Program-made: the position numbers and the translations under genes | Part shown: piece by piece, positions 1-7,670 of the stretch | Numbering within the stretch: the stretch's first letter is position 1 | Layout: each line of letters starts with the position of its first letter | Notes under the pieces: model-generated | Database searches by the model: none | The model's input: the letters and a program-made list of their open reading frames with translations, nothing else | What the model was told of the DNA's origin: nothing | Assembly: GCF_026410505.1 (NCBI RefSeq) | Contig: NZ_JAPMIU010000003.1 | Span: 248,001-312,000 of the forward strand | Direction of reading: 5' to 3' | DNA: 64,000 nt | Source: Frateuria hangzhouensis | Lineage (GTDB): Bacteria; Pseudomonadota; Gammaproteobacteria; Xanthomonadales; Rhodanobacteraceae

Positions 1-341
1 AACGGAATGATGGTGACCGTCATGACGAAGGTGACCACCGAGCCGGCCGCGCCCAGCACGCCCAGCCGCTTGCTCCAGAAACCGCCCAGCAGCAGCGCGC
101 CAAACAGCCACTCGGCCACGCCCAGGAACCAGCTCGCGCCCCGAATGCCGAAGGCCGGGTACATCCAGGCGATCAGCGGTCCATTGCTGATGAAGGGAAT
201 CAGCGTCTGCGCCTCGTAGTCCCACCACTTCTGGTAGCCGAAGAAAAAGAACATCACCACCATCGAGGCGCGGACCACGTGGTAGTCCAGGTCGTTCTTC
301 AGCAGGCCGGTGCGGGCCAGTGCGTTCACCAGTGCGTTCAT
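1..341 (-). CDS. DUF417 (YkgB/RclC-like) inner-membrane protein, 3' end outside window
   Basis: About 113 codons are visible from an ATG at 341; the gene runs off the left edge. The protein is hydrophobic. A helix near residues 28-40 is rich in Phe (FFFFGYQKW), followed by a loop with SNGPLIAW and a second helix containing WFLGVAEWLFGALLL, the pattern of the DUF417 family. E. coli RclC, a family member, belongs to the reactive-chlorine response. It lies 10 bp downstream of the CMD gene on the same strand, so the two are probably one transcript divergent from the AraC gene. A role in oxidant tolerance is inferred from family and context. Confidence 0.78.
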   Translation of the reverse strand, partial: MNALVNALARTGLLKNDLDYHVVRASMVVMFFFFGYQKWWDYEAQTLIPFISNGPLIAWMYPAFGIRGASWFLGVAEWLFGALLLGGFWSKRLGVLGAAGSVVTFVMTVTIIP

Positions 342-351
342 CGTCGTTTCC

Positions 352-924
352 TCAAGCGATTGTCGAAAAGGGGAGGGCGCCCGCCGCCGAGGCGGGCGAT
401 GGGAGGTCGATCTCGGTGTCGTTGATGCGGTTGAAGGTGTTGGTGAAGGTCGCCACGGCCACCGCCAGGCTGATTTCCACCAGCTGCGCGTCACTGAAGC
501 CGGCGGCGCGGACCGCGGCCACCTCGGCCTCGGCCAGCGTGCCGCGCGAGTGCGCGAGCCGGCGCACGAAACGCACCAGCGCGTCGCGCCGTGCATCGCC
601 GGTGCGCAGGCCGCTGCGGATCCGCCGCAGCGTCGGTGCCTCCAGGCCGGTGAGCGCGCCGAGCAGGCTGTGCGCCGTGATGCAGTAGTCGCAGCCGGCG
701 GCCTCGCTGGCCACCAGCTTCACCGTCTCCTGGTCCTGCCGGCTCAGCGACCCGGCGGCCAGTACGCCGTCGAGCTGCAGCATCGCCTTGAGCGCCGCGG
801 GCCGAAGCTGGCCGATGGCAGCGAAACAGTTGGGCACGCGACCCACGGCCTGCGTGATCCGGGCATACACCGCCGCGGCGGCACCGGCGGCGGATTCGAG
901 CGGGTGGATGGCAATGCGTGACAT
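352..924 (-). CDS. Carboxymuconolactone decarboxylase family protein (AhpD-like), paralog 1
   Basis: 190 residues, all-alpha, with the AhpD-type relay motif E66-x11-C78-x2-C81-x3-H85 (core CDYC). The C-terminal FTNTFNRINDTEIDLP block is typical of peroxidase-related members of this family. Such proteins act as thiol-disulfide or alkylhydroperoxidase partners; the substrate here is unknown. It is divergent from an AraC regulator and followed by a DUF417 membrane protein. A close paralog lies at 24719-25255 with the four motif residues at identical positions, and the upstream DNA is also similar, which points to duplication of gene plus promoter. Confidence 0.88.
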   Translation of the reverse strand: MSRIAIHPLESAAGAAAAVYARITQAVGRVPNCFAAIGQLRPAALKAMLQLDGVLAAGSLSRQDQETVKLVASEAAGCDYCITAHSLLGALTGLEAPTLRRIRSGLRTGDARRDALVRFVRRLAHSRGTLAEAEVAAVRAAGFSDAQLVEISLAVAVATFTNTFNRINDTEIDLPSPASAAGALPFSTIA

Positions 925-1037
925 GGCGGGCTCCTTCGTCGGTTGGACGTGGAGCCACTGTACGGAGCGGATGTGAGCCTGTTAATGTCGCAAGCGCTCG
1001 CATTCATGCTCATTCGTCTCCAAGCGGAGCCCGCAAC

Positions 1038-1997
1038 ATGTCCCCACCGATGGATTGGCTCAGCCGCCTGCTGGAGATGACGCCGGTGCGCGGCCGGCTC
1101 GACCTGCGCTGCTACTACGGCGCACCGTGGCGCATCGACCAGGCGTCGGCCGCGCCCGGCGAGATCCCCTACCACGTCGTACTCGCCGGCTCGGCCGTGC
1201 TCGAAGACCCCACCGGCGGCCCGCCGCAACACCTCGCCCCCGGCGACATCCTGCTCATCGCCCAGGGCGGCGCGCACACCCTGCACGACGGCAGCGGCGC
1301 CAGGCCGGTGCCCGCGCGTGAGCGCGCCGGCCTCAACCTCACCTTCAGCGAGAACGCCGGCAGCGGCGAACGGCTGGACATGCTGTGCGGCCACTTCGTC
1401 CTCGCCGCCCCGCACGAACGCCTGCTGCGCAGCTACCTGCCTTCACGTTTGGTGGCGCGCGCAAGCGCAGGGCAGGGCGCACCCGGCGCCACCGCCGCGC
1501 AGGTCGCCAGCCTGGTCACGCTGATGCGCACCGAATCGGCCGCCGAACACCTCGGCGGCCACGCGATGCTCAACGCCCTCTCCACCGCGCTGTTCGCGCT
1601 CGCGCTGCGCCTTTCCAGCGAATCGGGCGACGCCCCCGCCGGCCTGCTCGCCCTCGCCGGCAACCCGCGCCTCGCCCCGGCCATCACCGCCATGTTCGAA
1701 CGCCCCGCCCATCCCTGGACGCTGCCCGCGCTCGCGCGCCTGTGCAACGTCTCACGCGCCACCCTGGTACGCCTGTTCAACGACAGCCTCGGCCGCTCCG
1801 CCAGCGAACTGCTCACCGACATCCGCATGACGCTCGCCGCCAGCGAGTTGCGCAAGGCGAACCAGTCCACTGGGGCGGTGGCGGAAGCGGTCGGCTATCA
1901 ATCGGAGGCGGCGTTCCAGCGGGCGTTCAAGCAGCACATGGGAGTGACGCCGGCGCGGTGGAGAAGGGCGGCGGTGGGCGGAGGTGTTGAAAACTAA
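1038..1997 (+). CDS. AraC family transcriptional regulator with N-terminal cupin
   Basis: 319 residues from the ATG at 1038. A GGAG Shine-Dalgarno lies 8 nt upstream, and the longer upstream frame overlaps the divergent CMD gene. The N-terminal ~190 residues look like the cupin sensor of AraC regulators (PYHVVLAGSAVLED, then a GDILLIAQGGAHTL block). The C-terminal ~100 residues carry two helix-turn-helix motifs (LARLCNVSRATLVRLFNDSL and the AVAEAVGYQSEAAFQRAFK block). It is divergent from the CMD-DUF417 pair and probably controls it. A degraded copy of its last ~250 bp occurs at 7671-7925. Confidence 0.9.
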   Translation: MSPPMDWLSRLLEMTPVRGRLDLRCYYGAPWRIDQASAAPGEIPYHVVLAGSAVLEDPTGGPPQHLAPGDILLIAQGGAHTLHDGSGARPVPARERAGLNLTFSENAGSGERLDMLCGHFVLAAPHERLLRSYLPSRLVARASAGQGAPGATAAQVASLVTLMRTESAAEHLGGHAMLNALSTALFALALRLSSESGDAPAGLLALAGNPRLAPAITAMFERPAHPWTLPALARLCNVSRATLVRLFNDSLGRSASELLTDIRMTLAASELRKANQSTGAVAEAVGYQSEAAFQRAFKQHMGVTPARWRRAAVGGGVEN

Positions 1998-1999
1998 GC

Positions 2000-2024
2000 G
2001 TCCGCTTTCGGCCAAGAAGCGGAC
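2000..2024. repeat. Inverted repeat GTCCGCT/AGCGGAC, left flank of cassette insert
   Basis: The arms GTCCGCT (2000-2006) and AGCGGAC (2018-2024) form a hairpin 3 bp after the AraC stop codon. A near-identical element lies at 3890-3913, just beyond the other end of the integron-like cassettes. I see no other copy in the window. Function is unknown; it could be a terminator-like stem or a mark of the insertion boundary. Confidence 0.6.
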
Positions 2025-2029
2025 ATCGA

Positions 2030-2088
2030 GTACAGCGTTAAGCCGCGCCGCGAAGCCGCGTCGGCTTGGAAGAATTGCTGGCCCGCAC
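2030..2088 (-). other. Degenerate integron attC-like site at end of second cassette
   Basis: Read on the minus strand, the central part (AAGCCGACGCGGCTTCGCGG, then CGCGGCTTAA) is the classic imperfect stem of attC recombination sites. The outer 7-bp core sites are degraded: neither a clear RYYYAAC nor a clear GTTRRRY is present in place. It follows the stop codon of the SIR2-like gene at the spacing expected for a cassette. Called from resemblance to attC structure only. Confidence 0.5.
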
Positions 2089-2102
2089 CGTTGCATGCTT
2101 GC

Positions 2103-3179
2103 TCACCGTAACGAAAGGCTTCGCCGGTAGTCTTCGAACAGCTTGGAGCATGGCATTTCCAGTGCTATGTGCGTGCTGTTGGGATTCAAACCGGCGAGCT
2201 GAAACAGCTCTTGCCGAACGACCGCCGCGTCCGCTTCAGAAATGCCGACGCCTGTGGCAAACACTGGACAAACGCGCGTTGGAACACCCATAGCCTGCGG
2301 AGGAAACAGAAGTTCCAAGTTGAGGCGATGAAAAGCGAACCCGAGGAAGGCAATCCGCTCGGCACCGTTCAAGACTGCCCTTACTGCGGAGATATCGCTC
2401 TCTGCAATATCAGATCCTTCGGTAAAGGTTCGTATCCGCTCCGCTAATTGTACAAGCTGATTCGCGGATGGCTCTACACCAAAGGCAATTTGCTGTTCTC
2501 CGCCCATCCACGGCAGGCGGCCGACGGTGCCGTAGGGGTGATGTATCTCGAGGTGCGTGAGCGCCTGAGCTGCGGCTTCGGCCGTTACGCCATAGTAGTT
2601 TTGCAGGGCATTGAACAAATAATGCTCAATGCAGCGGTCGTAGTTGAAACAGACAACACCGACGCGAGCAAATCTTTGCGCGAGGCTTTCGAACTGGCAA
2701 TTCTCCGTTAGTAACTGAAAGAATGAATTGAACCAGGTCGCTTGGAGCACCCCAAAGTTTAGGCGGTTGTAGATATTGCCCGAGTCGATGGTAAGACTGC
2801 TTTTTTCCTCCGCTTCGAGAATGCTGCGGACTATGGCCAGCTTTCCTGCTCGCTCTATTAGAGAGTCGCCCCGATGGGCGTCAATGAAGTTATCAATTGA
2901 AATTGCTTGCGGCATGGCGTCGCGAATTCGCCATGACGCGTGCAAATATGGATTGATGTCTCCGGCTCGCCCGTCCGACTGTTGAACGAGGTCGCGAAAT
3001 GCTTGATCAATAAGTGCATCACCACTCTCTCGTTGGAACTTATAGCGGATATCTAGCAGATCGGATATTCGCTTCTTTAGGCCAGAGCCCAATGGAAGCT
3101 TTGCCTCGAAACTTGCGCCGGCACCGATCACAAGGACGAGTGACTTCTGCGTGCCCTGGCTTTCGACTTCGAGGCTCAT
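2103..3179 (-). CDS. SIR2-like NAD-binding protein, probable anti-phage gene in an integron cassette
   Basis: 358 residues from the ATG at 3179. The nucleotide-binding motif GAGAS (19-23) is followed by a SIDNF block (94-98), CFNYDR (177-182) and HPYG (214-217), the pattern of SIR2-like domains found in bacterial NAD-depleting defence proteins. The C-terminal ~140 residues have no recognised domain. Base composition is visibly lower in GC than the flanks. An attC site lies immediately upstream, with a degenerate one downstream. No partner such as a TIR or Argonaute is adjacent; the neighbouring cassette encodes a membrane protein. The defence role is inferred from the fold and cassette setting. 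Confidence 0.75.
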   Translation of the reverse strand: MSLEVESQGTQKSLVLVIGAGASFEAKLPLGSGLKKRISDLLDIRYKFQRESGDALIDQAFRDLVQQSDGRAGDINPYLHASWRIRDAMPQAISIDNFIDAHRGDSLIERAGKLAIVRSILEAEEKSSLTIDSGNIYNRLNFGVLQATWFNSFFQLLTENCQFESLAQRFARVGVVCFNYDRCIEHYLFNALQNYYGVTAEAAAQALTHLEIHHPYGTVGRLPWMGGEQQIAFGVEPSANQLVQLAERIRTFTEGSDIAESDISAVRAVLNGAERIAFLGFAFHRLNLELLFPPQAMGVPTRVCPVFATGVGISEADAAVVRQELFQLAGLNPNSTHIALEMPCSKLFEDYRRSLSLR

Positions 3180-3194
3180 GAGTGTCTCTGTGCG

Positions 3195-3250
3195 GCCCAA
3201 CGTTGAGTTAAACGACGGCGAAGCCGCCCGGGTTGAACGAGATGTTAGGC
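3195..3250 (-). other. Integron attC recombination site between two cassettes
   Basis: On the minus strand the 56-bp element begins with core site GCCTAAC and ends with GTTGGGC, which are complementary apart from one wobble. Inside are TCGTTCAA and TTTAACTCAA boxes flanking an imperfect stem (GGCGGC-TTC-GCCGTC). This is the full layout of a gene-cassette attC. The stop codon of the upstream gene (TAA, 3245-3247) lies inside the first core site, as is usual for cassettes. Confidence 0.82.
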
Positions 3251-3703
3251 GCCTGCGGGGGCGCCAATTAGAGCCATAGCTGCCAGCGAAATTGTAATCA
3301 TGCCCGCGGCGCAGCATAGAAAGGCCGAGAGGCCCACGAGCCAGTTGAACACGCGCAGCGGCTTGGGAGCCACTAGAACCTCCGCGCCGGGACGACCTTG
3401 CTCAAGCTTGTTCTTGGATTTGAGGCCAACGCTGATCATGGCGAACACATGACCTAGCATGAAGACCAGACAAAGGACGATGCAAGCAGATAGCGAAAGC
3501 CAACCGAATCGGAGTAACGCGCTTGCGGGGGCAGGGAACTGAGGTGGCTTGCCGCTGAGAAATGCGCCAATAGTGATGGCTTGAACCCCGCCGCTCAGGA
3601 ATAGCACCTGTTTTACAAGCCCGTCGATCTTTGACCTTATCTCAACCGAGAGGGTGTTGAACATTCCCAGCGACTCACTGAGCGGCATCTTCTCGTCGAT
3701 CAT
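3245..3703 (-). CDS. Small three-helix membrane protein in an integron cassette
   Basis: 152 residues, no recognised family. Three probable membrane segments lie near residues 32-50, 63-93 and 118-147. A short charged loop (KSKNKLEQGRPG) separates the last two, and the N-terminus is hydrophilic. An AAGG sequence lies 8 nt before the ATG at 3703. The stop codon is embedded in the attC site, and a core-like GTTAGGC lies 17 bp upstream of the start, so the gene fills its cassette. It might be a companion of the SIR2-like protein encoded next in the array, but nothing in its sequence proves this. Confidence 0.7.
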   Translation of the reverse strand: MIDEKMPLSESLGMFNTLSVEIRSKIDGLVKQVLFLSGGVQAITIGAFLSGKPPQFPAPASALLRFGWLSLSACIVLCLVFMLGHVFAMISVGLKSKNKLEQGRPGAEVLVAPKPLRVFNWLVGLSAFLCCAAGMITISLAAMALIGAPAGA

Positions 3704-3720
3704 GCAGCCATCCTTGTTGA

Positions 3721-3760
3721 GCCTAACTTGAATGAAAGGAACCGATGGATCCGGTTACAG
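3721..3760 (-). other. Possible attC/attI-like core upstream of first cassette
   Basis: The minus strand has GTTAGGC (3727-3721), a canonical cassette core, 17 bp before the membrane-protein start. Upstream of it is a short AACCG/CGGTT inverted repeat and CTGTAAC (3760-3754) as a possible second core. A 28-codon frame (3755-3841) ends with TAA inside that putative core. No integrase gene is visible on either side, so the group would be a cassette cluster lacking its integrase. Confidence 0.4.
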
Positions 3761-3889
3761 ATGGGCGAACCGACCACGCCAAGGGCGCCGCAACACATGG
3801 ATATCATAACGATGTGCGGTTGGTGCGTCCGGCCAATCCATGTTGGCAACGCCGGGCTCGTCTAATGAGAGGTCGGTAGCGATGGGGAT

Positions 3890-3913
3890 GTCCGCTTTGG
3901 GTCGATAGCGGAC
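3890..3913. repeat. Inverted repeat GTCCGCT/AGCGGAC, right flank of cassette insert
   Basis: The arms GTCCGCT (3890-3896) and AGCGGAC (3907-3913) are the same as in the element at 2000-2024, with a different loop. It lies 10 bp beyond the stop codon of the LysR gene. The two copies bracket the cassette region, and each sits at the 3' end of an intact chromosomal gene. The 177 bp between it and the first core site hold only a 28-codon frame with no recognisable product. Confidence 0.55.
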
Positions 3914-3922
3914 GTCTGAAAA

Positions 3923-4813
3923 TTAGGCGGAATCCGACAGCTGCGCCTCGATGAAGCCGGCAAATGCTCTCGCCTTGGCACTGGCCTGCCGTCCCGTTGG
4001 AAATACGGCCCATAGGTCGACAGGTGGCAAGTTCCAGTCATCGAGCACAGATTGCACGGCGCCCGACGCAAGCTCTGGTGCAAACATCCACTCCGACGCA
4101 ACGGCCAGCCCCAACCCGGCGAACACGGCTTCGCGCACGCCCTCGGCAGCGGTGACGCGCACGCGCCCCTGCATCGCGACCGACGCCGTGGTGCCGTCGC
4201 GGCGGAACGACCACTCGGTGCCGCCGCCGCGCTGCTCGTAGATCACTGCCTGATGTCCGGCGAGATCGGCGGGCACGTGCGGCACGCCCATGCGTTCGAG
4301 GTAGGCGGGGCTGGCGAAGACGCGGCGCGGGCTTTGGCCGATCTTGCGGGCGATCAGGTTGGAGTCGGCGAGTTTGCCCATGCGCAGGGCGATGTCGATG
4401 CCTTCCTCGATCAGGTCGATGTTGCGGTCGTCCAGCACGAAGTCGACGTCGAGCTGGGGGTGCTGTTCCAGGAACAGCGGCAGGCGCGGCAGTACGTGCA
4501 GGCGCGAGAAGGTGACGGCGGCGCAGATGCGCAGGCGGCCGGTGAGGGTGGCGCCGGCGCCGCGGGCGGCGTGTTCGGCTTCGTCGGCTTCCTCGATGGC
4601 ACGCCGGGCGCGTTCGTAGAAGCTGCGGCCGGCTTCGGTGGGGGTGAGGCCGTGGGTGGAGCGCAGCAGCAGCCGCACGCCGAGGCGTTCTTCCAGTTGG
4701 GCGACGGTCTTGGAGACGGCCGGCTGGCCGACGCGCAGCAGCCGGGCGGCGCCGGAGAAGGAGCCGGCGTCGACGACGCGGACGAAGGCTTCCATCGCGG
4801 CCAGGCGGTCCAT
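3923..4813 (-). CDS. LysR family transcriptional regulator
   Basis: 296 residues with the LysR N-terminal winged helix (residues 1-60: MDRLAAMEAFVRVVDAGSFS, then AARLLRVGQPAVSKTVAQLE) and a C-terminal periplasmic-binding-protein-like effector domain (about 90-290). It resembles the large group that divergently controls oxidoreductases. The SDR gene starts 149 bp away on the opposite strand and is the likely target. The stop codon lies just before the GTCCGCT inverted repeat that borders the cassette insert. Confidence 0.9.
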   Translation of the reverse strand: MDRLAAMEAFVRVVDAGSFSGAARLLRVGQPAVSKTVAQLEERLGVRLLLRSTHGLTPTEAGRSFYERARRAIEEADEAEHAARGAGATLTGRLRICAAVTFSRLHVLPRLPLFLEQHPQLDVDFVLDDRNIDLIEEGIDIALRMGKLADSNLIARKIGQSPRRVFASPAYLERMGVPHVPADLAGHQAVIYEQRGGGTEWSFRRDGTTASVAMQGRVRVTAAEGVREAVFAGLGLAVASEWMFAPELASGAVQSVLDDWNLPPVDLWAVFPTGRQASAKARAFAGFIEAQLSDSA

Positions 4814-4962
4814 CGTTATTCCCCCTTGGAATGAAGGCTATGAGCGGGGCAAGGCTACCGCGGATGAGCGGAACGGGCGATACAGGCATGGCCGCTACCA
4901 GCGCGCGCGGCCGTGGCGGCGCGGCGAGGTGGCGTTCCCTCCCCATCACGAGACACGACGAC

Positions 4963-5769
4963 ATGAAACTGGAAGGCAGCAAGGTGCTGGTCACCGGCGG
5001 TTCGAGCGGCATCGGCCTGGCGATCGCGCGGATACTGGCGGCGAAGGGCGCGCACGTGCTGATCAGCGGCCGGCGGCGCGAGGTGGTCGAGACGGCGGCA
5101 CAGCGGTTGCGCGCGGATGGCGGGCGCGTGGATGCGGTGGCGGCCGACGTCACCACCGCCGACGGGCTGGCCGCCACGATGGCGGCGGTCGAGGGCACGC
5201 TTGGCGGCTTGGACGTGCTCGTCAACAATGCCGGCGGCGTGCGCGCCGGCCGGCTGGAGGCGACCAGCGAACGCGAGATCCGCGCGATGATCGAGGTGAA
5301 CCTGGTCGCGCCGATCCTGCTCACGCGCGCGGCGCTGCCGCTGCTGCGCCGCAGTGGCCACGGCATGGTGGTGGACGTGTCCTCGGCGATCGCCCTGGTC
5401 GGCGTGCCGTTCTATGCCACCTACGCGGCGGCGAAGGCCGGCATTGCGCACTTCGGCGAGGCGTTGCGGCGCGAGCTGAAGGGTGAGGGCGTGCACGTGC
5501 TGACCGCCTACCCGGGCGCGACCGAGACGCCGTTGATGGCCTCCAGTCGCGCCGGCGCGGAGCAGGGCTTCGGCCGCGAGTCGGCGGCGGATGTGGCGGC
5601 CGCGATCGTGCAGGGCATCGAGGACGAGGCGTTCGAGGTGGTGCGCGCCAACGAGAAGCGGCTGCAGATGGTGGCGCTCAATCGCACCGACCCGGCCGCG
5701 GTCGATGCGCGGTTTGCCGAGCTGAAGCCGGTGCTGGAGGAGGCCGTGCGGGATCACGCTGCGCTGTGA
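4963..5769 (+). CDS. Short-chain dehydrogenase/reductase (SDR)
   Basis: 268 residues from the ATG at 4963, where homology to SDRs begins (MKLEGSKVLVTGGSSGIG). The cofactor motif TGGSSGIG is at residues 10-17, NNAGG follows near 89, and the catalytic Tyr and Lys are in YATYAAAKAG near 150. The classical SDR fold uses NAD(P)H for carbonyl reduction or alcohol oxidation; the substrate cannot be told. It is divergent from a LysR regulator and followed by a strong intrinsic terminator, so it is monocistronic. Confidence 0.9.
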   Translation: MKLEGSKVLVTGGSSGIGLAIARILAAKGAHVLISGRRREVVETAAQRLRADGGRVDAVAADVTTADGLAATMAAVEGTLGGLDVLVNNAGGVRAGRLEATSEREIRAMIEVNLVAPILLTRAALPLLRRSGHGMVVDVSSAIALVGVPFYATYAAAKAGIAHFGEALRRELKGEGVHVLTAYPGATETPLMASSRAGAEQGFGRESAADVAAAIVQGIEDEAFEVVRANEKRLQMVALNRTDPAAVDARFAELKPVLEEAVRDHAAL

Positions 5770-5803
5770 GTTGTTCGCGTCGCGCACTGCGGTGTGCCAA
5801 AGG

Positions 5804-5833
5804 AAACGCCCGGCTCTCGCCGGGCGTTTTTTT
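5804..5833 (+). terminator. Rho-independent terminator after the SDR gene
   Basis: A GC-rich stem (ACGCCCGG / CCGGGCGT with loop CTCT) is followed by seven T residues, 35 bp after the SDR stop codon. This is the canonical intrinsic terminator form. The A residues before the stem make it possibly bidirectional. Confidence 0.9.
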
Positions 5834-5860
5834 GCTGCGCCAAGGTTCCGCTTTGCCGTT

Positions 5861-5940
5861 GTAGGAGTCCACTTGTGGGCGATGCGGTTTTGGGCGCGCG
5901 TGCGGTGGAGTAAGAGCATCGCCCACAAGTGGGCTCCTAC
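5861..5940. repeat. Extragenic palindrome pair (family A), copy 1
   Basis: GTAGGAGTCCACTTGTGGGC at 5861 is repeated as its reverse complement ending at 5940 (GCCCACAAGTGGGCTCCTAC), separated by about 40 bp. Related pairs occur at 47213-47279 and 56098-56175. The arrangement of two inverted units resembles REP doublets of the kind mobilised by RAYT transposases. The rest of the 5770-6125 gap shows only the terminator and no gene. Confidence 0.85.
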
Positions 5941-6125
5941 AGGGCGGCGGGGAGGGAAGGGTGGCTCCTTATTAGTCGAGATGGGCGCATTCCCGACCGG
6001 AATAGCTCTTAGTCGTCGGTTGCGTCTACTCGGGCCTCGGGTGCGCTCGTAGTTTGTGTGCCACGGGAGTTCGAGGCGGTCGCTTCGCGACTCCTTCGAC
6101 CACACGACACTCAAGGAGTCCAGCC

Positions 6126-6694
6126 ATGACCACGTTCGCCACTTACGCCCCAGCAAACGCCCCCGCCGCTTCCCAAGCCGGCCTCGAAGGCGCCAAGGCC
6201 GCCTTCGGCTTCGTGCCGAACCTGCAGGCGACCATGGCCGAATCGCCGGAGTTGCTGGCCGGCTATTCCACGCTGTGGGACCTGTTCGCCGAGACCTCGC
6301 TGACGCCCCATGAGCAACAGGTGGTGTTCCTGACCTCCAGCTTCGAGAACGAGTGCCACTACTGCATGGCCGGCCATACGGTGCTGGCGAAGATGCAGAA
6401 GATGGACCCGGCGGTGATCGACGCGCTGCGCAGCGGCACGCCGCTGCCCGATGCGCGGCTGGAAGCGCTGCATCGCTACACCGGGCTGGTGGTGCGCCAG
6501 CGTGGCTGGTGTCGGACGCCGACACCGACGCCTTCCTGGCCGCCGGCTTTACCCGCCGCAACGTGTTCGAAGTGATCCTCGGCGTGGCGACCAAGGTGAT
6601 GAGCAACTACACCAACCACATCGCCCATACCCAGCTCGACGCCTTCATGCACGGCAGCGAGTGGACCAAGCCGGCCGCCGAACAGGCTGCCTGA
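6126..6694 (+). pseudogene. Carboxymuconolactone decarboxylase family protein, paralog 2, frameshifted
   Basis: Starts at the ATG at 6126 after AAGGAG. The first ~128 codons encode an AhpD-like domain with C77-x2-C80-x3-H84 (CHYC). Around 6505-6512 the frame breaks. The conserved C-terminal half (DADTDAFLAAGFTRRNVFEV, ending in EQAA at 6694) continues in another frame. Restoring one base in the TGG-TG stretch would give an uninterrupted ~189-residue protein. It is either a recent pseudogene or a sequencing error. The peroxiredoxin-like gene follows 85 bp downstream and may be cotranscribed. Confidence 0.8.
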
Positions 6695-6779
6695 GCCTTT
6701 GCCCGATGCGCTGGCGGCCATGGTGTCGCCGGCGCTAGCCGCGGCCTTCCATTCCTTGTTCTCTCCGAGAGGTTCCCCC

Positions 6780-7457
6780 ATGTCACTGCAAGCCAGGCTC
6801 GATGCCTTCAAGGCCGACTTTGAAGCAGGCAAACCACCGTACAGCGTGCCGCATTCGGTCATCGAGGCGATGCACCGCGCCACCGCCGAACTGATCGCCT
6901 CCGGCGCCGCCGGGCGCGCACTCAAGGCCGGCGACCGCGCGCCGTCGTTCGCGCTCAAAGACCCCGAGGGCCGACTGGTGCAGTCGGTCGAGTTGCTGCG
7001 GCAGGGGCCGTTGATCGTGAGCTTCTACCGCGGCGTGTGGTGCCCGTACTGCAACATGGAGCTGCAGGCGCTCGAGGCGGCCTTGCCGGAGTTCGAGAAG
7101 CTCGGTGCGCGGCTGGTCGCGATCTCGCCGCAGGTTCCGGCGAACAGCCGCAAGTCGATGCGCCAGAACCACTTGTCCTTCCCGATCCTGTCCGACACGA
7201 AGGGCGAGATCGGCGCGGCCTTCGGCCTGCGCTTCAAACTGCCGGACCACCTGGTCGAGGTCTACAAAGGCCTGAAAAATGATCTGTCCGCGTTCAACGA
7301 CGACCCCAGCTGGACGCTGCCGATGCCGGGCCGTTTCGTGATCGGGCAGGACGGCACCATCCTCTACGCCGAGGTCAACCCGGACTACACCCGTCGCCCC
7401 GAGGCCGGGGACATGCTGCCGGTACTGCGCCAGGCGGCGCAGAGCCGCGCGGCCTGA
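6780..7457 (+). CDS. Peroxiredoxin-like AhpC/TSA family protein
   Basis: 225 residues from the ATG at 6780. After a ~55-residue helical extension comes a thioredoxin-fold domain (GDRAPSFALKDPEGRLV). The active-site stretch is FYRGVWCPYCNMEL, a CxxC in the place of the peroxidatic Cys, as in Prx-like proteins. A second conserved block (LSFPILSDTKGEIGAAFGLR) matches AhpC/TSA proteins. It lies downstream of a frameshifted AhpD-like gene; Prx-like and CMD proteins could be redox partners. The enzymatic substrate is unknown. Confidence 0.85.
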   Translation: MSLQARLDAFKADFEAGKPPYSVPHSVIEAMHRATAELIASGAAGRALKAGDRAPSFALKDPEGRLVQSVELLRQGPLIVSFYRGVWCPYCNMELQALEAALPEFEKLGARLVAISPQVPANSRKSMRQNHLSFPILSDTKGEIGAAFGLRFKLPDHLVEVYKGLKNDLSAFNDDPSWTLPMPGRFVIGQDGTILYAEVNPDYTRRPEAGDMLPVLRQAAQSRAA

Positions 7458-7670
7458 TTCGGGGCACGGGAGCCAGGCATGGTCCGCGCATCCACCGGCG
7501 TGCTCACGGCCCTGACGGGCCCGCGGCTGGAGCGTGTGGCATGGTTGTTCCTTGCCGTGGCCGCCCTCGGCGTCTTCTGCGACCACGCGGCGCACCAGAC
7601 TTGTGCGCCGCCCGCCGGCCTGCGTTACGAGGCCAACCGGGTTCGCCGCGAGACGAAGGGCGAGTTCGAG

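Noticed and set aside
4831-4962. Upstream start of the SDR gene giving 44 extra residues
   Set aside because: The extra residues are Arg/Gly-rich, lie in the divergent promoter region and precede the normal SDR N-terminus at 4963.
7479-7670. Short ORF starting MVRASTGVLTAL before the AraC fragment
   Set aside because: One hydrophobic stretch only, and it runs into the AraC fragment in the wrong frame; most likely noncoding debris.
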